NCBI GenBank assembly: GCA_017301975.1
Contig: JAFLEI010000021.1
Coordinates: forward strand, 1 to 64,000
Origin: Verrucomicrobiota bacterium
GTDB taxonomy: Bacteria > Verrucomicrobiota > Verrucomicrobiia > Verrucomicrobiales > Verrucomicrobiaceae
Length of the DNA: 64,000 bases
Direction: 5' to 3'
Positions within the stretch are counted from its first letter, which is position 1; the number at the start of each line of letters is the position of its first letter. The translations under genes and the position numbers were made by a program. Below are positions 33,119-41,721 of this stretch, in pieces. A model generated the notes under the pieces. That model was not told the origin of the DNA. It saw nothing but the letters and a program-made list of their open reading frames with translations, and did not search any database.

Positions 33119-33288
33119 GACATCACCTGAGATTGCATTTCACGGGCCAGGTGGTCCGGCAGACGCTCCAGCCCTTGTACTTCAAGGCCCCCAGCACCAC
33201 GCCAGTTTGCGGTTGATTTCCACCATCCGCACAGACGTGCAATTATTGCACTTGCACCATCCACTCAGTGCAACGTTGTTCGTTCTCC

Positions 33289-34683
33289 ATGGAACCCGCC
33301 AACATCCACATCCTTGTCCTCGATCGTGATGCCACCTCCGCCCGCGTCATCCGGGATGTGCTGGCCAAGGTCGGCTACCGGGTGTCCGTCGCCTCGCATG
33401 AGTCCGATGCGCTGAATCTCGCCGCCGGAGAACTCTTCAATGTCGTCGTCAAATCCTTCGACGCGCAGCGCATCGACGCCGTCGCCCTCATGGAAAAAGT
33501 GCGCGGCATCACGCCGGACACGCAGTTCATTTTCCTCAGTGACAAAGGCACCATCCACACCGCCGTGGAGGCCATGCGCAAAGGCGCGTTTGATTACCTC
33601 TCCAAGCCCGTCAACGCCGCGCAGCTCGCCGAGTCCGTCCGCAAGGCCCTCGATCATCAGTCGCTGGTGGCCGAAGACCAGCAGATCAAGCAGCGCCTCC
33701 GCCGCCGCTCAGACCCCGACATCTTCGCCGGCAGCAGCGCCGCCATGAAGGACATCAGCCGCCTCATCCAGCAGATCGCCCCCACGGATGTGACCGTCCT
33801 CATCGGCGGAGAGAGCGGCACCGGCAAGGAGGTCGTCGCCCGTGTCATTCATGAAAAGAGCCGTCGCAAATCCCAGCCCTTCATCGCGGTAAACTGCGCC
33901 GCACTGCCGGAGAACCTGATCGAAGCCGAGCTCTTCGGCCATGTGCGCGGTGCCTTCACTGGCGCCGTCAGCGACCGCAAAGGCCGCTTTCAACTGGCGC
34001 AGGGCGGCACCTTGTTTCTCGATGAAATCGGCGATCTCTCCCGCAAAGGCCAGGGGGATCTCCTCCGCGTGCTCGAAGACGGCACCTACCGGCCCGTGGG
34101 CAGTCACAAAGTCGAGCGCGCCAACGCCCGCATCATCGCCGCCACCAACAAAGATCTCGAAGCCGAGGCCGTCACCGGCGGAGCTTTTCGCGAAGACCTT
34201 TTTTACCGCCTCAACATCGTCTCCGTCACGATGCCCCCGCTGCGCGAACGTGCGGAGGACATCGCCCCGCTGGTGAAATCCTTCACCGACCACTTCTGCA
34301 CCAAGCACCGCCGGCGGCCCAAGAAGTTCAAAGCCGAGGTGCTCAGCCTTTTTCAAACCCTGCGCTGGCCCGGCAATGTCCGCCAGCTGCGCAACCTGGT
34401 GGAGCGCCTCGTCGTCACCGTACCGCACGCCGCCATCGGCCTGGATGATCTGCCACCCGCCATGCACCAGGGCCGGCGCGAGCCGCAGACCATCGCCATC
34501 CAGCCGGGCATGACGCTCGCTCAGGTGGAGGCCGAGCTGATCCGCCAGACGCTGCTCAAAGTCACCTCCAACCGCGAGGAGGCCGCACAGGCCCTCGGCA
34601 TCAGCCGCCGCGCCCTGCAGTACAAAATCCAGCGCTACCGGCTCACCAAGCTGCCCAAGCAGACAGCCCGCCCGACAGACTGA
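33289..34683 (+). CDS. Sigma-54-dependent activator with degenerate receiver domain
   Basis: 464 residues from the ATG at 33289. Residues 1-125 form a receiver-like domain; by alignment the phosphoacceptor Asp is Ser56 (FNVVVKSFD), the second acidic residue of the DD pair is Arg13, while Asp12 and Lys107 (LSKPV) remain. Residues 140-385 form the AAA+ domain: Walker A GESGTGKE, GAFTGA at 221-226, Walker B LFLDEIGDL. Residues 410-455 contain a Fis-type HTH (EEAAQALGISRRALQYKIQR). It should activate sigma-54 promoters, but canonical Asp phosphorylation looks impossible. No histidine kinase gene is next to it. Confidence 0.9.
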   Translation: MEPANIHILVLDRDATSARVIRDVLAKVGYRVSVASHESDALNLAAGELFNVVVKSFDAQRIDAVALMEKVRGITPDTQFIFLSDKGTIHTAVEAMRKGAFDYLSKPVNAAQLAESVRKALDHQSLVAEDQQIKQRLRRRSDPDIFAGSSAAMKDISRLIQQIAPTDVTVLIGGESGTGKEVVARVIHEKSRRKSQPFIAVNCAALPENLIEAELFGHVRGAFTGAVSDRKGRFQLAQGGTLFLDEIGDLSRKGQGDLLRVLEDGTYRPVGSHKVERANARIIAATNKDLEAEAVTGGAFREDLFYRLNIVSVTMPPLRERAEDIAPLVKSFTDHFCTKHRRRPKKFKAEVLSLFQTLRWPGNVRQLRNLVERLVVTVPHAAIGLDDLPPAMHQGRREPQTIAIQPGMTLAQVEAELIRQTLLKVTSNREEAAQALGISRRALQYKIQRYRLTKLPKQTARPTD

Positions 34684-34758
34684 TACCATGAACAATTGAA
34701 AACGAGTCAGGAGATCAAACCGCCCTTGGCGAGAAGAGGTGGGTATGATGGCGTAGGA

Positions 34759-34889
34759 CGGTCGTGGCGAAGCCCGCCCGTCTGTGAGCGTCTGGCAACG
34801 CACCCCGGCGTAGGAACGTCCTCGCAGTCGGGCGGTTTGGCGCAGGGGACGGTAGTCGATGTGCACGCGCTGGACGCCAAACACGACCG
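34759..34889. repeat. Possible structured repeat with three-way-junction folding
   Basis: In the 280-bp gap between convergent genes, perfect inverted arms nest: CGGTCGTG (34759-34766) with CACGACCG (34882-34889), CCGCCCG (34774-34780) with CGGGCGG (34829-34835), and GTTTGGCG (34835-34842) with CGCCAAAC (34875-34882). The last two form separate helices within the first. This fits a folded dispersed repeat (REP/BIME-like) or a structured RNA. The rest of the gap holds nothing else that I can identify. Confidence 0.45.
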
Positions 34890-34963
34890 ACCTTCGCCCT
34901 GAGCCCGCTGCGCCCAGCACACAGACCTGTTTAAATTGCTCGTGATATGAGTCAGCGTAGACC

Positions 34964-36028
34964 CTACACCTCCACGCTGTACACCTGCACGCGCCCCATG
35001 GCCTCCCACTTCCCCGGCTTCACTTTGCCGGGGCCGGTGATCACCGTGGCGATCATGCTCTTCCCATCCGCCGTGAAGCGTGCGCGAGTCATGCGTGATT
35101 TGGTGTCCATGGATGAAACCAGGCTGCCATCCGCCGCGCTGAAGAGCGCGGCATTCCACGTCCCCTGCGCCTGACGGCCCGCCATAAGGAAGTGCTTTCC
35201 ATCCGGGTGAAACGCCAGCGTCTCCATGAGGCCGGAGCCGTGCTGACCGTCCTTGATCTGATCCAGCTTCTTGCCCGCGCGCCAGTCCCAGCGCTGCCAG
35301 GTCATCTTGCCATTGCCCGCCATCGGATCTCCCATGGGCCCCATACCACATCCTAGCAGGGCATTGCCATCCGATGAGAAAATGAGGCCGTAGATGCCGC
35401 CGGAGTAGTGGTGGGATTTGGTGGTGCCCCAGGAGGTGAAATCAGGAGACGTCCACTGCGACACCGGTTTGCCATCCTTCGCCTGCACATCCCACACGCG
35501 CACCTCGCCCATCATGTTTGCCGCAGCGAGGTGTTTGCTATCCGGGCTGAAGGCACAGCTCAGCACCGGTGGCGTGTGGCTGTAGCTGGCCACCAGCGCC
35601 CCGCTGGCGGTGTCATACACGCGCACAGACGGCTCGCTCTCCGCCGCAGGCTCATACTTCCAGCCCCCGGCGATGTACTGCCCCGTCACACTGGCCACGC
35701 GCGTGCCATCGGGCGAGATCGCGAGCTGCCAGCTCCAAAACGAATGCGCCTTCACCTCGCGGATGCATTTGCGCGTGGCCACGTCATGCCAGAGCAGCAT
35801 GCCGTCATACCCGGCGGAAATGAGCGTCCTGCCATCCGGCAGCAGCACGCAGCCGCTGGCGTAGGAGCTGTGCTTCTTTTCAAAGACCTCCTTCTTGCCG
35901 GTCGCGGTTTCCACCGCATGCACGCTGCCGTCCATGCAGGCCGCATAGGCCAGCGCGCCATCCGGCGTGGTCGCCAGTCCCAGGACGGCAAAGGGCATCT
36001 CGTATTGTTTGGTACGGGTCAGTTTCAT
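34964..36028 (-). CDS. WD40-repeat protein
   Basis: 354 residues with a beta-propeller pattern of about six to seven repeats, for example LLPDGRTLISAGYDGMLLWHD, FSPDSKHLAAANMMGEVRVWD split over two blades, and ending VQVYSVEV. No signal peptide, so it is probably cytoplasmic unless translocated with its partner. It follows the DUF1501 gene by 8 nt; WD40 plus DUF1501 pairs are a recurring arrangement in Planctomycetota and Verrucomicrobiota. Confidence 0.8.
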   Translation of the reverse strand: MKLTRTKQYEMPFAVLGLATTPDGALAYAACMDGSVHAVETATGKKEVFEKKHSSYASGCVLLPDGRTLISAGYDGMLLWHDVATRKCIREVKAHSFWSWQLAISPDGTRVASVTGQYIAGGWKYEPAAESEPSVRVYDTASGALVASYSHTPPVLSCAFSPDSKHLAAANMMGEVRVWDVQAKDGKPVSQWTSPDFTSWGTTKSHHYSGGIYGLIFSSDGNALLGCGMGPMGDPMAGNGKMTWQRWDWRAGKKLDQIKDGQHGSGLMETLAFHPDGKHFLMAGRQAQGTWNAALFSAADGSLVSSMDTKSRMTRARFTADGKSMIATVITGPGKVKPGKWEAMGRVQVYSVEV

Positions 36029-36036
36029 GGGCGGTC

Positions 36037-37371
36037 TCAGGCGAGGATGTCGCGGATCGGCTCCGCCTTGTTTTCCACGCGGTGGAAGGTGGGCATGCCG
36101 GGCAGGTCATACTCCGCATACGGGTCAATGCCCAGCGCCGTGAAGATGGTGGCGAAGAGATTCTGCTCGCTGTACGGTTTTTCGATCACGTCCACGCCGT
36201 CCACGTCCGTCGCCCCCGTGACCACGCCGCGCTTCAGGCCGCAGCCGGTCATCATCATGCTCCAGGCGTTCGGGTAGTGCTCGCGACCGCGCGCCGCATT
36301 CATCCACGGACTGCGGCCAAACTCGCCCATCGCAATCACCAGCGTGGAGTCCAGCAACCCGCGCTCTTCGAGGTCGTTCACCAGATTGTAAACCACATGG
36401 TCCAGCTCCGGCACAAGCATCTGATGGATCTCGTGGTTGAACACATGATTGTCCCAGTTCATACCATTGGCCACCATCACAAACGGCGCGCCGTTTTCCA
36501 CGAGGTGCCGCGACATCAGTGCATGCTGCGCAAAACTCCCCGGCCCGTAGCGCTCGCGGTCCTTAGCCGGGAGTTTGTTCACGTCAAAGAGGTCCGCGCT
36601 GGCGCTCAGCCCTTTCATGCGTTCAAAGGCCGCATTCTGGCTGCGCGCCACCGCGCTGCTGCGATCCCGCTCATACTTGGAGGTGAGGAATTTGCGCAAG
36701 GTCTCGCGCGATTCCTTGTCATGCTGCGGGATGCTCTCACCCTCCTTCTGCAAAAACTGCGTGTAGTCCCCGCCCAGCCGCACCGGTGCGTACTCCGCGC
36801 CGAGCCAGCCCGCCCAGTTGCCCGCTTTGAAGCCCTCGAATTCATTGCCGCCGGGCACAGGATCCAAAAAGATGAAGTTCGGCAACTTCGCATCCATCTG
36901 CCCCATGGCCTGCGCCAGACTGCTGCCCAGCGTGGGCCGCGTGAAGCCCGCACGCTCCGGACTGCCGCGCTGCAGCAGGTTGATCGCCTGCAGGTGCTCA
37001 GGCTGGTTCGTCTTCATGCTGCGCACCAGATTCAGCTTGTCCGCGATCCCCGCGCACTTCGGCATCAGCGAGGAAAAATGAATCCCCGGAATCTTCGTCG
37101 GCATGCTGCCAAACGGCCCGTTCCCCGGACTCCCCGGCTTCGGATACCACGTCTCAAACTGGCTCGGCGCCCCGCACAGCCACAGCAGGATGCAATGCTT
37201 CTGCGCCTTCTTCGTCTCTTCCGCAAACACCGGATTCTGAAACAGCCCCGTAAAGCTCGCCGTGCTCGCCGTGCTCGCCAGCGCCCCGCCCGTCAGCCCC
37301 TTCAAAAACAGCCGCCGGTGCAGCGTATGCTCTTGAGTCGGGCAGCGGGGGTGCGGATCGCGGAGATTCAT
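36037..37371 (-). CDS. DUF1501 protein (sulfatase-like fold), twin-arginine-like signal
   Basis: 444 residues from the ATG at 37371. The N terminus HRRLFLKGLTGGALASTAS resembles a Tat signal (RRxFLK). The mature part matches DUF1501: CILLWLCGAPSQFETW, SSLMPKCAGIADKLNLVRSM, GMNWDNHV, and the C-terminal MGEFGRSPWMN with REHYPNAW. DUF1501 belongs to the alkaline phosphatase/sulfatase-like fold and is often paired with PSD1 cytochrome proteins; here the partner is a WD40 protein. The activity is not established. The open frame upstream to 37680 lacks homology. Confidence 0.85.
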   Translation of the reverse strand: MNLRDPHPRCPTQEHTLHRRLFLKGLTGGALASTASTASFTGLFQNPVFAEETKKAQKHCILLWLCGAPSQFETWYPKPGSPGNGPFGSMPTKIPGIHFSSLMPKCAGIADKLNLVRSMKTNQPEHLQAINLLQRGSPERAGFTRPTLGSSLAQAMGQMDAKLPNFIFLDPVPGGNEFEGFKAGNWAGWLGAEYAPVRLGGDYTQFLQKEGESIPQHDKESRETLRKFLTSKYERDRSSAVARSQNAAFERMKGLSASADLFDVNKLPAKDRERYGPGSFAQHALMSRHLVENGAPFVMVANGMNWDNHVFNHEIHQMLVPELDHVVYNLVNDLEERGLLDSTLVIAMGEFGRSPWMNAARGREHYPNAWSMMMTGCGLKRGVVTGATDVDGVDVIEKPYSEQNLFATIFTALGIDPYAEYDLPGMPTFHRVENKAEPIRDILA

Positions 37372-37690
37372 CAGGAAAAAAGGGCGTTTCAGGGCGCAGC
37401 AAAGGTTACACTCTTTGCAGCACCTTTTTAGCAGCGATTTTTCCTTCTGCGCAGCTTCATCCGTCCGGCACGCAGCCCTGATGCACAAAGGCATGCGTTG
37501 CGGGCCACGGCGGCTCTTTTTTGCGCAGGCAGGCCCGCCCGGCCGCATTCTGCCAACATTGGCCCCAAACATGCAGCCAGGCTCAATGTGCAGATGAAAG
37601 GAATGAACGTACAAGTGGAGGCTCCGGCTGTTTATTGAGGCCGCCGCCTCGCCGGGCAGGGCGCTTGCCGCCCTCCGCACCGTTGCCTTG
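37372..37690. other. 319-bp intergenic region between glgX and the DUF1501 gene
   Basis: No convincing gene. A perfect 6-bp hairpin AGGGCG/CGCCCT with loop CTTGC (37658-37674) and GAGGC/GCCTC (37637-37650) lie just beyond the glgX stop and may end its transcript, although neither has a T-tract. The promoter of the DUF1501-WD40 pair should lie in the distal part. Confidence 0.4.
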
Positions 37691-39883
37691 TTATTCGTTC
37701 ACAGCAGCCGTAAAGACCACCAGCGATCGCGCCTGTATCCGGTATTTCCCGCCCTTTCTGCGGCGCGCGCCCCCCGCCTTTTCCTGCGTCGTCAGCCGCA
37801 GTTTCCAGGGCACGGCACCACCCGTGGGCGGCAGCACAAAATCGAGATCCTCATGGTGCGCGTTCAGCAGCACGCAGACGGAGTCACCATTTCTCGGTGC
37901 GCCGGTCTCGTCCGTTTCCGCGCTGTTGCCGCCCGCCAGCACCATGCCAAAGCAGCGGATAAAGCCCGCCTTCCAGTCCTCCTCAGTCATCTCGTTCCCC
38001 ATCGTGTTCCACCAGGCCACATCCTTGGGCAGCCCCTCGCCCACGGGCTGTCCGGTGAGAAATTTTTTCTTCGAAAGCACGGGATGTTCAGCCCTGAGGG
38101 CAATCAGCTTGGTCACAAAGTCACGCAGGCGCCGCACCTCGTCATCCTCCGCACCCCAGTTCAGCCAGGAGATTTCATTGTCCTGGCAGTAGGCGTTGTT
38201 CGTGCCTTTTTGCGTATGCCATCTTTCATCTCCCGCCAGCAGCATCGGCGCCCCCTGGCTGAGAAAGAGAGTGGCCAGAAAATTGCGCGCCTGGCGGAAC
38301 CTCAGCGCCTTGATCCCCTCGTCATCCGTCTCGCCTTCAGCGCCGCAGTTCCAGCTCGCATTGTTGTTGTCACCATCGCGGTTGTCCTCACCGTTGGCCT
38401 CGTTGTGTTTGCCGTCATAGCTCACCAGATCACGCAGGCAGAATCCGTCATGGCACGTCACAAAATTCACGCTGGCATGCGGACTGCGCCCGCTGTGGTC
38501 GTACAGATCCGCGCTGCCCGTCAGTCGTGCGGCCAGTTCGCCTGCCGTTCCCATCCCTTTCCAAAACATGCGCACCTCATCGCGGTAGCGCCCGTTCCAT
38601 TCCGCCCATCCGGTCGGGAAATTGCCCACTTGATAGCCGCCCATGCCGACATCCCACGGCTCCGCGATGAGCTTGACCGTGGACAGCACCGGGTCCTGCC
38701 CGATGGCGTCAAAGAAAGAGCCCAGCTTGTCCCAGCCTTGCAGCTCCCGCGCCAGCGCGCTTGCCAGATCAAAGCGGAAGCCGTCCACATGCATTTCCGT
38801 CACCCAATATCTCAGGCTGTCCATCAGCAGCCGCAGGCCCGCAGGGTGCTGCATGCTCAGCGTGTTGCCGCAGCCGCTGAAGTCTTCATAGTAGCGTGCC
38901 GACTCCGGTGACAGGCGGTAGTATGAGGCATTGTCGATCCCCCGAAAGGACAGCGTCGGTCCCAGTTGATTGCCCTCCGCCGTGTGGTTGTACACCACGT
39001 CCAGGATCACCTCGATGCCGGCACCATGCAGCCGTTTCACCATCCCCTTGAACTCGCGCATCGCCTCATGCGGATCAGCCGTGGAAGCATAGCCCGGTTC
39101 AAAGGCGAAGAACGACAGCGTGTTGTACCCCCAGTAGTTGGAGAGCCCCTTCTCCAAAAGATAGGAGTCGTCCAGATGATGATGCACAGGCAGCAGTTCG
39201 ATGGCCGTCACGCCAAGGCTTTTGATGTAATCCATCACCTCATCTGAAGAAAGCCCCGCATAAGTACCACGAAGGTGCTCCGGGATCGTCTCATTGAGCT
39301 TGGTAAACCCCTTCACATGCAGTTCATACACGGAGGTCCGGTACCACGGCGTTCGCGGTGCCTTGTCTTCCCCCCAGTCAAACGCCGGATCAATCACCAT
39401 GCCCAGCGGCGCATAGGGAGCCGAGTCACGGGAGTCAAAGGTGAGATCCTTCTCCTCAGCATCGAGCTCATAGCCAAACAGTTCCGCCTTCCACTCCCGC
39501 AAGGGCCTCCCGATCGCACGTGCGTAGGGATCCAGCAGCAGCTTGTTGGCATTGAAGCGGTGGCCGTTCTGCGGCTCATAAGGACCGTGCACGCGGTAGC
39601 CATAGAGCTGCCCGGCCTTGAGCTCCGGAACAAAACCATGCCACACCTGGTTCGTCCGCTCCGGCAGCGTGATCCGCCTTTCCGCATGGCCATCCTCCGG
39701 GTCAAAAAGGCAAAGCTCCACCCGCGTCGCATTAGCGGAAAACAGGGCAAAATTAACACCCTCCTCCATGACCGTGGCCCCCAGCGGAGTAGGACTCCCG
39801 GGGAGAACAGGGTTTGAGGCGACATTGACCGGCGTTACATCAGTGGAGAAAGAATCTTGGGGCACATGCGTCCATCGACCCAC
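37691..39883 (-). CDS. glgX: Glycogen debranching enzyme GlgX
   Basis: 730 residues. An N-terminal CBM48/E-set region (about 25-180, with SPTPLGATVMEEGVNFALFS) is followed by a GH13 catalytic domain: NYWGYN, DVVYNHTAEG, VDGFRFDLAS (nucleophile Asp), LIAEPWD (acid/base Glu) and NFVTCHDGF (Asp). It hydrolyses alpha-1,6 branches from phosphorylase-limit glycogen. Length and the NHTAEGN motif fit bacterial GlgX/isoamylase. Other glg genes are not visible in the window. Confidence 0.92.
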   Translation of the reverse strand: MGRWTHVPQDSFSTDVTPVNVASNPVLPGSPTPLGATVMEEGVNFALFSANATRVELCLFDPEDGHAERRITLPERTNQVWHGFVPELKAGQLYGYRVHGPYEPQNGHRFNANKLLLDPYARAIGRPLREWKAELFGYELDAEEKDLTFDSRDSAPYAPLGMVIDPAFDWGEDKAPRTPWYRTSVYELHVKGFTKLNETIPEHLRGTYAGLSSDEVMDYIKSLGVTAIELLPVHHHLDDSYLLEKGLSNYWGYNTLSFFAFEPGYASTADPHEAMREFKGMVKRLHGAGIEVILDVVYNHTAEGNQLGPTLSFRGIDNASYYRLSPESARYYEDFSGCGNTLSMQHPAGLRLLMDSLRYWVTEMHVDGFRFDLASALARELQGWDKLGSFFDAIGQDPVLSTVKLIAEPWDVGMGGYQVGNFPTGWAEWNGRYRDEVRMFWKGMGTAGELAARLTGSADLYDHSGRSPHASVNFVTCHDGFCLRDLVSYDGKHNEANGEDNRDGDNNNASWNCGAEGETDDEGIKALRFRQARNFLATLFLSQGAPMLLAGDERWHTQKGTNNAYCQDNEISWLNWGAEDDEVRRLRDFVTKLIALRAEHPVLSKKKFLTGQPVGEGLPKDVAWWNTMGNEMTEEDWKAGFIRCFGMVLAGGNSAETDETGAPRNGDSVCVLLNAHHEDLDFVLPPTGGAVPWKLRLTTQEKAGGARRRKGGKYRIQARSLVVFTAAVNE

Positions 39884-40028
39884 ACTCTTCTTCTGGATGT
39901 CTGAGATTCAAAAACACACCCTCCGCCCCTCCGGACCAATTCATACAACCGGACCGCCACCCCTTGGCGATACCAGTGCAAAGACGCTACCCGCGACTTC
40001 TTCTCCCACACTTTCCCCCTCCATTTCA

Positions 40029-40448
40029 ATGCCTGACAACTCCAGCAATCCGCACCCTTCAAACAAACCCTTGGTGGATGTGTTGCTGGACAAGGCCGGC
40101 ATATTAAAGCCCGGAGACTCCGTGCAGACCGCAGGTGAAAAAATGCGGGCAACGGGCCAGGACAGCATGCCCGTGGCAGAAAACCGCCGCCTCGTTGGCA
40201 TGGTCAATGACCCCAACCCCGACCAGCACGCCACCCGCTTCGGGCATGATCCCTCCCGCACGTTGGTGTCGGAGAGCATGGATAAAAAAATCTTGTACTG
40301 CTTTGAAGACGAAGACTGCGCCACCGCCCTCCGCCGAATGGATGAAAATCATATCAACATCCTGCCAGTCATGGATCGCGAGATGAAAATGGTCGGCATC
40401 GTCAACCGGGACGACATCGCAGGCGGTTCCGCCACCCAGCAAAGCTAG
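40029..40448 (+). CDS. Two-CBS-domain protein
   Basis: 139 residues from the ATG at 40029; an upstream ATG at 39897 is possible but adds low-complexity sequence. Two CBS motifs are visible: AGEKMRATGQDSMPVAENRRLVGMVN split over the first half and ATALRRMDENHINILPVMDRE in the second. CBS pairs bind adenine nucleotides and regulate partner enzymes. It does not overlap an enzyme gene, so the partner is unknown. Confidence 0.75.
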   Translation: MPDNSSNPHPSNKPLVDVLLDKAGILKPGDSVQTAGEKMRATGQDSMPVAENRRLVGMVNDPNPDQHATRFGHDPSRTLVSESMDKKILYCFEDEDCATALRRMDENHINILPVMDREMKMVGIVNRDDIAGGSATQQS

Positions 40449-40633
40449 AGCGGGAACTCAGAGGCGCCTGCCCTGTCGCAAAATCTCAACGCCTTCGCCC
40501 TTCAGGAGGCGAATGACGATGGCATTTCCGCGCACTACTGCGAACCGACGGCGAATGCCATTCCTCCGCCGTGGACTTCTGACGAAAAAACTTGCCTCGC
40601 AAACCGTGGCCCTCTTACTCTTTAGAATATTTT

Positions 40634-41590
40634 ATGAGGATCAACGAACTCGTGTGCGGATCGCTTCTCGCAATGGCCAGCCTTGCGGCCTTTGCTCAGG
40701 AGGAACCGGCGGCAGCCCCCATCGCCGCCCGGACTTTCGTCAATCCCGCGGCACAGACCGCGCAAAGCAACTACCAGGCAGGTCTGAAGGCAGCACGTTT
40801 GAAGTACGCAGCGGACCTCAATCAGGCTATGAAAGTAGTGCTCACAGCCGCCAATCTGGAAGAGGCAAACGCGATCAACGCCACACTTCAGAAACTCGGA
40901 GCAGAGGACCTCCCCTTGTCCACAGCCCCGTTTAAAACCGCCCAGGTTAATGAGGCCCGCCTGCGCTACGAAGCCTCGGTCACCAATGCACAGCGCCAGT
41001 ATGGGCGCGATCTGCAGCAGGCACTCAAAGGAGCCATGGCAGCCGCCAACCTGGAGGAATCCAATGAGATCAACGCCGAAATCAAGGCCCTCATCAATCT
41101 CCTTGCCCCAGCCAGTTCTTCCACCCCGCAGCCACCCATCGGCCAGCCCCCCAAAAAGGCGCCGGGACTGGAACTTGTGCGCTACCCCCAGCATCCCTCA
41201 CAGGCCGTCGGACAGAACTACAACGGCAATGTGTCCGCCGCAGACATGGGCAAGCCCTTGGGCGCGCCGCAAACGGTCAGGTCACTCTCCATCTGGACCA
41301 AGGCCGTGAATGAAAATGCCGTCCTCAGCGGCTTCATCAAAATCGAGAAGGCGGGCACCTATGAGTTCCGCACAAACAGCGACTTTGACCGCAACGAACT
41401 GATGATCGACGGCCGGATCGTCTGCAAATTTCGCGATGGCCCCAATGAACCCCAGAGCGTTCGCCTGAAAGCAGGCCTGCTCCCCATCGCCAGCACCGCC
41501 TATGCAATCAGGACGACCGAAACTCGCATTCAATGGAAACCACCCGGACAGGAATGGAGCGACATCCCGGATGATCTGCTTTTTCATTGA
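40634..41590 (+). CDS. Secreted protein with duplicated helical motif and PA14-like C terminus
   Basis: 318 residues from the ATG at 40634. A signal peptide (LLAMASLAAFAQ) is followed by two similar helical repeats of about 45 residues: first around YQAGLKAARLKYAADLNQAM with TAANLEEANAIN, second around QRQYGRDLQQALKGAMAAAN with LEESNEIN. A Pro-rich linker and a C-terminal beta-rich domain (about 200-315) resemble PA14/GLEYA-like lectin domains (LSGFIKIEKAGTYEFRTNSD). Probably an extracytoplasmic carbohydrate-binding or structural protein. Confidence 0.6.
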   Translation: MRINELVCGSLLAMASLAAFAQEEPAAAPIAARTFVNPAAQTAQSNYQAGLKAARLKYAADLNQAMKVVLTAANLEEANAINATLQKLGAEDLPLSTAPFKTAQVNEARLRYEASVTNAQRQYGRDLQQALKGAMAAANLEESNEINAEIKALINLLAPASSSTPQPPIGQPPKKAPGLELVRYPQHPSQAVGQNYNGNVSAADMGKPLGAPQTVRSLSIWTKAVNENAVLSGFIKIEKAGTYEFRTNSDFDRNELMIDGRIVCKFRDGPNEPQSVRLKAGLLPIASTAYAIRTTETRIQWKPPGQEWSDIPDDLLFH

Positions 41591-41721
41591 GTTGAAGGCA
41601 GGATCATAAATCGGGAAGGCCTCAAATCTAAATCTGACCCCAGCTGAGGCTTCGGTAAATCAGTGGATTCCGCAGTCCACTCCAGAGCGGTTTCTACGTG
41701 GAGCATCAGCCACCGCCCCCC

